Part shown: positions 1 through 5,246 of the stretch, in pieces
Layout: each line of letters starts with the position of its first letter
Position numbering within the stretch: the stretch's first letter is position 1
Assembly (NCBI GenBank): GCA_026710225.1
Contig: JAPORI010000233.1
Coordinates: 1-6,277 of the forward strand
DNA length: 6,277 bases
From: Betaproteobacteria bacterium
GTDB lineage: Bacteria; Pseudomonadota; Gammaproteobacteria; Tethybacterales; Tethybacteraceae
Reading direction: 5' to 3'
Translations under genes and position numbers: made by a program
The notes under the pieces: generated by a model
What the model saw: only the letters and a program-made list of their open reading frames with translations
What the model was told of the DNA's origin: nothing
Database searches by the model: none

Positions 1-2
1 CT

Positions 3-89
3 GCGACAATGCTTTTGTTCGTGATGATCTACAACCTGTTTACCAGCCTGCTGCAAATGCTGATGTTTTTCCTCGGGGGCAGAGAGTAG
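3..89 (+). CDS. 3' end of a gene for a hydrophobic (probably membrane) protein, partial
   Basis: Reading from base 3, 28 codons are open and end in TAG at 87-89. The residues include LLFVMIYNLFTSLL followed by QMLMFFLGGRE, which is almost wholly hydrophobic until the short charged tail. This fits the last transmembrane segment of a membrane protein whose start lies left of the window. A hairpin with a T-tract begins 13 bases after the stop, which supports this being a true gene end on the + strand. The fragment is too short to name a family. The alternative is a chance open frame, since another frame is also open here. Confidence 0.5.
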   Translation, partial: ATMLLFVMIYNLFTSLLQMLMFFLGGRE

Positions 90-199
90 GGGCTGCTACC
101 TGCCGGGTCTCCAAGTGCATTCGCTTGCCCGGTTTTTGTCTAAACAAACAACTACGACAACCAGCCAATTTAATATTTAACCGGTTTGCACTCGGTTTT
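90..199. other. Intergenic region between the partial gene and the exonuclease gene
   Basis: Apart from the terminator, this 110-base gap holds an AT-rich stretch at about 141-200, in contrast to the GC-rich coding DNA. A weak 5-bp inverted repeat (AACCG at 179-183, CGGTT at 193-197) lies just past the end of the leftward exonuclease gene. It could be a poor terminator for that operon, but it is followed on the minus strand by an A/T mix, not a clean T-run. I see no gene here. Confidence 0.5.
102..138 (+). terminator. Rho-independent terminator of the upstream + strand gene
   Basis: Bases 103-107 (CCGGG) pair with 128-132 (CCCGG). Above a four-base bulge (108-111), bases 112-117 (CAAGTG) pair with 122-127 (CGCTTG), with one G-T wobble and a CATT loop. 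Five T residues follow at 133-137. The position, just after the TAG at 87-89, is right for termination of that gene. In the reverse direction no T-tract follows the hairpin, so it probably does not terminate the leftward cysM-exonuclease operon. Confidence 0.72.
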
Positions 200-979
200 C
201 TAACTGTTGCCGCCGATCCAGCGGGCGTGAAAATCGATTAGGTGTTCGGCCTGGCTGGAGGTCAGTTGGCTGGCTATCGCTTCACACTCTCCATCGTGCT
301 CGTCGGGCGTGATCGCGCCGGAAATCATCATGAAGCGCAGCCACAGCAGATAGGTGTTGAGCACATCGGTTTCACAGTAGTCGGCGATCTGCTTGTACTT
401 GCCGGCTTTCCACATTTCATGCACCGCCGAGCCGTTGGTGCCCATCTTGCCGGGCAGCCCGCAGGCGAGTGCGGCGGTTTCAAGACGGGCATAGCAGCGC
501 GGCTGGTAGAGGGCCAGCTTGTCCATCAAATCCAGATGATGATCGCTGTAGCGGGAGGTGTACTGCTCGTAGCGGTTTCCCGGTCCCCGCCAGTAGGTTT
601 CGCATACCACCCGGTGCTGCATCGCCCGCAAGTGCATAACCGGCAGGTCAAAGCCGCTGCCGTTCCAGGAAACCAGTTGCGGACTGTGGCGGTCGATGAG
701 CAGGAAGAACGCTTCCAAGGCGTCCTTTTCCGAATGCTCGGGCGGGCGCTTGGAACTGATTCTGAAGATGTCCTTGCCGCTGTCGCGGTACAGCAGGCTG
801 ATGCAGGCGATCTTGTGGAACTGGATCGGCAGCATGTTCGAGCCGGTCTTTTCGATCGCCTCGTCCTCGGCGCGCTCGATGAGCTCGTCATCGGATGCGT
901 TGTCGTCCTGATAGCAACGGCGCAACAGCTCCGGATCGGGAACCGTTTCGATGTCAAACGCGGCTACTTGCAGGCCCAT
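200..979 (-). CDS. Predicted PolB-like 3'-5' exonuclease (DEDDy superfamily, COG3298 type)
   Basis: A 259-residue protein whose DnaQ/PolB-like exonuclease motifs are all visible. Exo I is FDIETVPD with D9 and E11. Exo II is SWNGSGFDLPV with D111. Exo III is DYCETDVLNTY with Y201 and D205. The tyrosine four residues before the last aspartate makes it DEDDy. In this fold the four acidic residues bind two metal ions and hydrolyse the 3' end of DNA or RNA. The polymerase domain is absent, so it is a stand-alone exonuclease; the family (as I recall, PF10108/COG3298) is largely uncharacterised, and its substrate is inferred. The ATG directly follows the TAA of cysM, with a GGAG-like site about 11 bases upstream inside cysM, so the genes are probably co-transcribed and translationally coupled. 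The fold call is strong; the physiological role is unknown. Confidence 0.86.
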   Translation of the reverse strand: MGLQVAAFDIETVPDPELLRRCYQDDNASDDELIERAEDEAIEKTGSNMLPIQFHKIACISLLYRDSGKDIFRISSKRPPEHSEKDALEAFFLLIDRHSPQLVSWNGSGFDLPVMHLRAMQHRVVCETYWRGPGNRYEQYTSRYSDHHLDLMDKLALYQPRCYARLETAALACGLPGKMGTNGSAVHEMWKAGKYKQIADYCETDVLNTYLLWLRFMMISGAITPDEHDGECEAIASQLTSSQAEHLIDFHARWIGGNS

Positions 980-1915
980 TTACTTGAACACTCCGGTTGA
1001 AAGATAGCGGTCGGCCCGATCACAGATTATCGCGACGATGGTCTTGCCGGATACTTCCCGGTCGATCTGCAGGGCTGCCCACACGGTGCCGCCGGAGGAT
1101 ATGCCGGCGGCGATTCCCTCTTCGGCCGCCAGAGCGCGGGTGGTTTCCTCGGCGTCCGGTTGGCTGATTTCGATGTAGCGGTCGATCAGATCGGCGCGCA
1201 GGATGCTCGGGACGTATTCTTCCGGCCACTTGCGGATGCCGGGAATCGACGCACCCGGCGCCGGCTGGCAGCCGATTATTTCAACCGCTGCCTTGCGCAC
1301 TTCCTTGAAGTACGAACCGCAGCCGCTGATCGTTCCGGTCGTGCCCATTGCCGAGATGAAGTGGGTGACTTTGCCGCCGGTCTGCCGCCAAATCTCCGGG
1401 CCGGTGCCCTGTACATGTCCGAGCGGATTGGCCTGATTGGCAAACTGATCAAGCTTGAGCGCCTCACCCTTTTCGTGCATCTGATCGGCCATGTCGCGGG
1501 CGCCTTCCATGCCTTCCTCCTTCGAAACCAGGACCAGTTCGGCGCCGTAGGCGCGCATCGACTGCTTGCGTTCCTCGGACTGGTTGGCCGGCATGATCAG
1601 CTTCATTCGGTAGCCGCGCGCGGCGGCGACCATCGCCAGGGCTATGCCGGTGTTGCCGCTGGTTGCCTCGACCAGGGTGGCACCGGGCTTGATCAGGCCT
1701 TCCTTTTCCGCCGCCAAAATCATCTGCAGTGCTGCCCGGTCCTTTACCGATCCGCCCGGGTTGGTGCCCTCCAGTTTGAGCAGCACCTCGTTGTTGCCGG
1801 AAGCCAGCCGGCGCATTTTGGCCAGCGGGGTGTTTCCGATCAAATTCTCTATGTTTTGCGGCGAGTCGATTGCTTTTTTTTCAAGGAAAAAATGGTTGTC
1901 TGTTATTCTATACAT
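980..1915 (-). CDS. cysM: Cysteine synthase B (CysM-type O-acetylserine sulfhydrylase)
   Basis: A cytoplasmic PLP enzyme of about 311 residues that makes cysteine from O-acetylserine and sulfide; CysM types can also use thiosulfate. From the ATG at 1915, the entry motif IGNTPL is at about residues 26-31, NPGGSVKDRAAL carries the PLP lysine (about K58), TSGNTGIAL is at about 85-93, and the phosphate-binding GTTGT is at about 191-195. GYRMKLIMP, SIPGIRKWPEEY and ICDRADRYLSTGVF match E. coli CysM better than CysK. The start is uncertain. ATG 1915 is the first ATG, but no Shine-Dalgarno site precedes it, and it adds about 17 residues not seen in E. coli CysM. A TTG at 1963 extends the frame further; a TTG at 1843 just before IGNTP is the shortest option. 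Early codons contain T6 and A8 runs. It is the first gene of an operon with the exonuclease and is divergent from nnr. Confidence 0.9.
   Translation of the reverse strand: MYRITDNHFFLEKKAIDSPQNIENLIGNTPLAKMRRLASGNNEVLLKLEGTNPGGSVKDRAALQMILAAEKEGLIKPGATLVEATSGNTGIALAMVAAARGYRMKLIMPANQSEERKQSMRAYGAELVLVSKEEGMEGARDMADQMHEKGEALKLDQFANQANPLGHVQGTGPEIWRQTGGKVTHFISAMGTTGTISGCGSYFKEVRKAAVEIIGCQPAPGASIPGIRKWPEEYVPSILRADLIDRYIEISQPDAEETTRALAAEEGIAAGISSGGTVWAALQIDREVSGKTIVAIICDRADRYLSTGVFK
1883..1894 (+). promoter_or_regulatory. Ribosome binding site and start codon deciding the nnr start
   Basis: AAGGA at 1883-1887 precedes the in-frame ATG at 1892-1894 by four bases. It is the only recognisable Shine-Dalgarno match near the plausible nnr starts; the alternative GTG at 1916 has none. 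The spacing is somewhat short, and the site is embedded in A/T homopolymers, so it could be fortuitous. Confidence 0.45.
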
Positions 1916-3400
1916 GTGCGCAGACGGGTATGCAATATCGCCCAGATTCGCGAACTGGAGCAAAGCAGTTTCCGCCAGATTCAGTCGCGTCAGGTCATGC
2001 AGCGCGCCGGCGAGGCGGTTGCTGCCGCCTGCGGTGCCTGCACCTCGGTGCTGGCGGTTGCAGGACCGGGCAACAATGGCGGTGATGCGCTGGTGGCGGC
2101 AGCCGCCCTTGTCAAGCGCGGGGTAAAGACCAAAGTCTGGATGCCGCTGGGCGAACCGGCTGCCAATACCGATGCTGCCGCCGCCTTGGCCGATCTGGGC
2201 AGCAGTGCCGGCAGCATCGAGCGGGGGGATTGTTTGCCGGCAGATTGTTGCGATTGCGATGTGATCATTGACGGCCTGTTCGGAATCGGGCTATCCCGGC
2301 CGCTTGACGCTCAGGCAGTGCGGGTGGTTGAGTTAATCAACGCGCATCCGGCTGCGGTAGTCGCCGTCGATGTGCCCAGCGGTTTGCACTGCGAGCGTGG
2401 TACTGCCCAACTGGCAGTGCGCGCTGATCGAACCGTTACCTTTTATGCCAGCAAGCCGGGGCTGCACATGCGCAGCGGTGCGGATTTTGCCGGTCAGGTG
2501 ATAGTCGAAACTCTCGGTTTTGCCGATCTGGTTGCCGATGCCGGCGGTGAACTCATTGAGGGTGCCGGCGCCTGTAGCGCGCTGAAAAGGGATGCCGACT
2601 CGCACAAGGGCAGTTTCGGTGCGGTTGCCGCAATCGGCGGCAGCACCGGGATGCTCGGTGCACTGCTGCTTGCCTGTCGCGCTGCGCTTGCGCACGGAGC
2701 CGGCCGGGTCTATGCCCTGCCGATCGACCCGGTGATCAATTGCGATCCGCAGGCGCCGGAAATAATCTGGCCGCCGCATCCGGCCGGTATCTGTGCAACC
2801 GGTGATCTGCCGGAAGCCACTACCGTGTTGCTGGCCGGCTGCGGGATGGGTACTGCAATTAATCCGGAAAAACTGCTCGCCCTGGCCGAGCGCGCTGATT
2901 TGCGTGCAGTCTATGATGCTGATGCGCTCAATTTGTTGGCGCGCCTTTCCGATCGTCAGAGGCTGGCCGGCCTGCTGGCGGCTCAGCAGGCGATTCTTAC
3001 TCCGCATCCGGCCGAGGCAGCCCGGCTGCTCGGTTGTACGACCAGTAAGATTCAGCAGGATCGAATCGGCAGCGCCTGTCAGTTGGCGGCCGCCTTTGAC
3101 TGCGTGATCGTTTTAAAGGGCAGCGGTACGGTTGTTGCCGACACTCAGGGAAAGTGGGGGATAGTTGCCGCTGGCAATCCGGCGCTGGCCACCGCCGGCA
3201 GCGGTGATGTGCTCGCCGGCATCATCGCCGCCTTGCGCGCTCAGGGACTTTCCGATTGGGATGCGGCCGGCTGCGGAGCCTGGTTGCACGCCGCGGCCGC
3301 CGACGCTGCGCTTGCCGAGCAGGGTGGCTGGCAGGGAGTGGGTCTGGCGCGTATCTGCCGACTGTCGGCGCAGATGCTGGCTGCCGCCGCAGCCGGCTAG
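1892..3400 (+). CDS. nnr: Bifunctional NAD(P)H-hydrate repair enzyme (NAD(P)HX epimerase / ADP-dependent dehydratase)
   Basis: A 502-residue fusion that repairs damaged hydrated NADH/NADPH. The N-terminal YjeF_N domain epimerises R- and S-NAD(P)HX; the C-terminal ribokinase-like domain dehydrates S-NAD(P)HX using ADP. Epimerase signatures are AGPGNNGGDALV (about 57-68), VIIDGLFGIG (D127) and VAVDVPSGL (D160). Dehydratase signatures are KGSFGAVAAIGGSTGMLGA (about 239-257), YDADALNLL (341-349), LTPHPAEAARLLG (369-381), VLKGSGTVVAD (407-417) and ATAGSGDVLAGI (433-444, catalytic D439). Length and domain order are normal for the fused bacterial form (E. coli YjeF/Nnr). The ATG at 1892 is chosen for its AAGGA site; GTG at 1916 would give 494 residues starting closer to the domain. 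The frame stays open far upstream only because it runs antisense through cysM. A cysteine-rich patch (C114, C119, C120, C122) lies between the two epimerase motifs. Its stop overlaps that of trmB. Confidence 0.93.
   Translation: MVVCYSIHVRRRVCNIAQIRELEQSSFRQIQSRQVMQRAGEAVAAACGACTSVLAVAGPGNNGGDALVAAAALVKRGVKTKVWMPLGEPAANTDAAAALADLGSSAGSIERGDCLPADCCDCDVIIDGLFGIGLSRPLDAQAVRVVELINAHPAAVVAVDVPSGLHCERGTAQLAVRADRTVTFYASKPGLHMRSGADFAGQVIVETLGFADLVADAGGELIEGAGACSALKRDADSHKGSFGAVAAIGGSTGMLGALLLACRAALAHGAGRVYALPIDPVINCDPQAPEIIWPPHPAGICATGDLPEATTVLLAGCGMGTAINPEKLLALAERADLRAVYDADALNLLARLSDRQRLAGLLAAQQAILTPHPAEAARLLGCTTSKIQQDRIGSACQLAAAFDCVIVLKGSGTVVADTQGKWGIVAAGNPALATAGSGDVLAGIIAALRAQGLSDWDAAGCGAWLHAAAADAALAEQGGWQGVGLARICRLSAQMLAAAAAG
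1907..1935 (-). promoter_or_regulatory. Possible sigma70-type promoter for the cysM operon
   Basis: On the minus strand, TTGCAT (1935-1930) is separated by exactly 17 bases from TATAGA (1912-1907); an overlapping TAGAAT matches the -10 consensus at five of six positions. The predicted transcription start is near 1900. If real, the transcript would begin downstream of the ATG at 1915 and cysM would have to use a later, non-ATG start. The site also lies inside the start region of nnr. It is a consensus match only. Confidence 0.35.
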
Positions 3401-4071
3401 GTGCGCAAAAGCAGGTTGAAACTGGCGCGGCCTTCCTTGCTCGCGCGCAACTCAAAGCGGGTTGGCGGTCGATCGTCGCGCGCCGCATCGCCGGTAGCGG
3501 CGATTTTCCAGTCGCCGGCTTGGGCAAGTTTGACAACCTGCTCGTAGTATTTGCGCCAGTCGGTTGCAAACAGCAATTCGCCGTTGGCAGCCAGCAGCCT
3601 TCTTGCCATCAACAGGAAGTCGGCATCAAGCAGCCGGCGCTTGTGGTGGCGTCTTTTCGGCCAGGGGTCCGGATAAAGCACTCTTATCGATGCCAGACTG
3701 GCCGGCAGGGCAAGTTCCGGCAGCCGGACGAGGGCATCTTGCATCTGCACCCGCACATTTGGCAATTCGGCTAGTTGCAGACGCTTGAGCAGCGATGCGA
3801 CCACCGGCGGATAGACTTCAAATGCGATCTGGAGGCTGTCCGGCCGGGTCTGGGCGTAGTGCAGCACCGATTCGCCGGCGCCGCAGCCTATCTCCACTTC
3901 CAGCCGCCGGCCCTGCTGCGTGTTCCAGTCGTCTTTGCTTGCCTGATAACGCGGCAGCAGTTGCTCAAGCGCCCGGTGGCTGGCTGTCGCCATCCGGGTG
4001 CCGCGAATTGCATAGCTGCGCACCCGCTGCTTACGGCTTTGTTGTTGCTGCACGCAGATATTATCGGTCAA
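3397..4071 (-). CDS. trmB: tRNA (guanine-N7-)-methyltransferase
   Basis: A SAM-dependent enzyme that makes m7G at position 46 of the tRNA variable loop. The 224 residues show a basic lead RKQRVRSYAIRGTR (about 13-26) resembling E. coli TrmB, the SAM-binding LEVEIGCGAGES (57-68), FEVYPP (84-89) with the ribose-binding acid, D112, the hallmark YPDPWPKRRHHKRRL (133-147), TDWRKYYEQ (170-178) and the C-terminal TRFELR (204-209). After that, the usual RG-x-x-LGHGVWDL-like end is replaced by a diverged ASKEGRASFNLLL. The frame opens with TTG at 4071; GTG at 4053 and 4023 and ATG at 3993 are alternatives. ATG 3993 would remove the conserved basic lead, so an upstream start is preferred. No clear Shine-Dalgarno site precedes any of them. 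It is convergent with nnr (overlapping stops) and divergent from the tRNA-Gly gene, 19 bases away. Confidence 0.92.
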   Translation of the reverse strand: MTDNICVQQQQSRKQRVRSYAIRGTRMATASHRALEQLLPRYQASKDDWNTQQGRRLEVEIGCGAGESVLHYAQTRPDSLQIAFEVYPPVVASLLKRLQLAELPNVRVQMQDALVRLPELALPASLASIRVLYPDPWPKRRHHKRRLLDADFLLMARRLLAANGELLFATDWRKYYEQVVKLAQAGDWKIAATGDAARDDRPPTRFELRASKEGRASFNLLLRT

Positions 4072-4088
4072 TTAAAATGGCTGCCCAA
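4060..4088 (-). promoter_or_regulatory. Possible trmB promoter
   Basis: On the minus strand, TTGGGC (4088-4083) lies 17 bases before GATAAT (4065-4060), a five-of-six -10 match with a weak -35. The predicted transcription start is about 4053-4054, on or next to an in-frame GTG codon (4053-4051). That would make the trmB message leaderless with a start six codons downstream of the TTG. The evidence is spacing and consensus only. Confidence 0.33.
4073..4078 (+). promoter_or_regulatory. Possible -10 element for the tRNA-Gly gene
   Basis: TAAAAT matches the -10 consensus at five of six positions and would place the transcription start near 4085, a few bases before the mature tRNA 5' end at 4091. 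I see no good -35 at 16-18 bases; TTGCTG at 4045-4050 is too far away (22 bases). It overlaps the start region of trmB on the other strand. Confidence 0.3.
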
Positions 4089-4090
4089 GC

Positions 4091-4161
4091 GCAGCCGTAG
4101 TTCAATGGTAGAACACCAGCTTCCCACGCTGGTAATGCCGGTTCGATCCCGGTCGGCTGCT
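4091..4161 (+). tRNA. tRNA-Gly (anticodon CCC)
   Basis: A full 71-nt cloverleaf. The acceptor stem is GCAGCCG (4091-4097) with CGGCTGC (4154-4160), seven perfect pairs. The D arm is GTTC/GAAC around AATGGTA. The anticodon stem is CCAGC/GCTGG around TTCCCAC, with anticodon CCC at 4123-4125, which reads GGG codons. A four-base variable loop (TAAT) follows, then the T arm GCCGG/CCGGT around TTCGATC. The discriminator is T73, normal for bacterial tRNA-Gly. The D arm is the same as in E. coli tRNA-Gly(CCC) as I remember it. The next bases are CCC, so CCA is not encoded and must be added by CCA nucleotidyltransferase. Position 46 appears to be A, so this tRNA would not be a substrate of the neighbouring TrmB. 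Confidence 0.96.
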
Positions 4162-4179
4162 CCCGCTAGAATATCTGCC

Positions 4180-4185
4180 AAGGAG
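4180..4185 (+). promoter_or_regulatory. Strong Shine-Dalgarno site of the aldo/keto reductase gene
   Basis: AAGGAG lies eight bases before the ATG at 4194, which settles the start of the aldo/keto reductase. A second ATG at 4189, only three bases from the site, opens a two-codon frame (ATG CCA TGA) whose stop overlaps the real start. It is probably too close to be used. Confidence 0.75.
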
Positions 4186-4193
4186 ACAATGCC

Positions 4194-5246
4194 ATGAAAT
4201 ACCGCAAACTTGGGCGCACCGATCTGAAGGTGAGCGAAATCTGTCTGGGCACGATGACCTGGGGTGAGCAAAACAGCGAGGCGGATGCCTGCGAGCAACT
4301 CGACTATGCTGTTGATGCCGGCATCAATTTCATTGACACCGCCGAGTTGTATTCGACGCCGATGAAGGCCGAGACCTATACCCTTACCGAGCAGTACATC
4401 GGCCGCTGGCTCAAAAAGCGCAACCGGCGCGACGATCTGATCATCGCCACCAAGGTTACCGGCAAGGCCGCGTTCATTGACTACATGCGACCCGACGGCC
4501 AGACTCCCGATCTTACTCCTGAGCAGATTCGTCATGCGCTGGACGGATCACTCAAGCGGCTGCAGACTGACTACATTGATCTTTATCAGTTGCACTGGCC
4601 GTCGCGCACGGTAAACATGTTCGATGTTCGCTCGTTTCCGCTGCGCGCACCGAAAAACGACGGGGTGCCGATTGCCGAGACGCTCGGGGCGCTGGGCGAG
4701 TTGGTGGCCGCCGGCAAGATTCGCCACATCGGTCTTTCCAACGAGACGCCCTGGGGGACGATGGAGTTCTTGCGCATTGCCGAGCGGGAGAATCTGCCCC
4801 GGCCGGTGTCGGTGCAAAACGTCTACAGCATTCTCAACAGTACCTACGAATTGGGCATGGCCGAAGTATCGCTGCGCGAGGATGTCGGGCTGCTCGCCTA
4901 TTCGCCGCTGGCCGCCGGGCTGCTCTCTGGCAAGTATATCGATGGCAAGCGTCCGTCCGGAGCGCGGATGACTCTTTATCCGCATTACTTTACCCGCTAC
5001 GAGGATCGGGAAATTGACGCCTGCGTGCGGGAAGTGCAGCAACTGGCAGCCGAATGCGACCTGCCGGTTACCCGGCTGGCGATTGCCTATACGCTTTATG
5101 GAAACTTCGTTACCGCCTCGATAGTCGGCGCGACTTCACTCGAACAGTTAAAGTGCAACATCGCCGCAACCGATGTGACTATCAGCGATGAAGTTGCCGG
5201 CAAACTCGTCAAGATCTGCAACCGCCACCGCAGTCCCTGTTCTTAG
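4194..5246 (+). CDS. tas: NADP(H)-dependent aldo/keto reductase, Tas-like
   Basis: A 350-residue soluble oxidoreductase of the aldo/keto reductase family (TIM barrel), collinear with E. coli Tas. Shared stretches include LGTMTWGEQNSEADA (18-32), DYAVDAGINFIDTAELY (37-53), SLKRLQTDYIDLYQLHW (119-135), AGKIRHIGLSNET (173-185), VQNVYSILN (207-215) and GLLAYSPLAAGLLSGKY (232-248). The catalytic tetrad is present: D48, Y53, K87 and H134. The C-terminal nucleotide-binding segment SIVGATSLEQLKCNI (309-323) is typical of the family. The substrate is not predictable; E. coli Tas was found through complementation of a tyrosine auxotrophy, but its physiological role is unclear. It starts 32 bases after tRNA-Gly with no intervening terminator, so it may be read from the tRNA promoter; a TAGAAT at 4167-4172 could be its own -10. 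Its TAG overlaps the TAA of waaA on the other strand. Confidence 0.9.
   Translation: MKYRKLGRTDLKVSEICLGTMTWGEQNSEADACEQLDYAVDAGINFIDTAELYSTPMKAETYTLTEQYIGRWLKKRNRRDDLIIATKVTGKAAFIDYMRPDGQTPDLTPEQIRHALDGSLKRLQTDYIDLYQLHWPSRTVNMFDVRSFPLRAPKNDGVPIAETLGALGELVAAGKIRHIGLSNETPWGTMEFLRIAERENLPRPVSVQNVYSILNSTYELGMAEVSLREDVGLLAYSPLAAGLLSGKYIDGKRPSGARMTLYPHYFTRYEDREIDACVREVQQLAAECDLPVTRLAIAYTLYGNFVTASIVGATSLEQLKCNIAATDVTISDEVAGKLVKICNRHRSPCS

Noticed and set aside
179..197. Short inverted repeat AACCG/CGGTT as a terminator of the cysM-exonuclease operon
   Set aside because: Only five pairs with a nine-base loop and no T-run on the minus strand; too weak to list as a terminator.
242..1000. 252-codon open frame on the + strand opposite the exonuclease gene
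   Set aside because: It is the antisense shadow of a gene with clear exonuclease motifs; its translation shows no recognisable domain and it has no convincing ribosome binding site.
1160..1891. The + strand frame of nnr staying open for over 700 bases through cysM, suggesting a 746-residue fusion
   Set aside because: The extra segment is exactly antisense to conserved CysM and shows no domain, while the Nnr homology begins only around 1930. This is an effect of GC-rich codon bias, not a fusion.
4068..4535. 155-codon minus strand open frame across the tRNA and the start of tas
   Set aside because: It crosses a perfect tRNA cloverleaf and is antisense to conserved aldo/keto reductase sequence.
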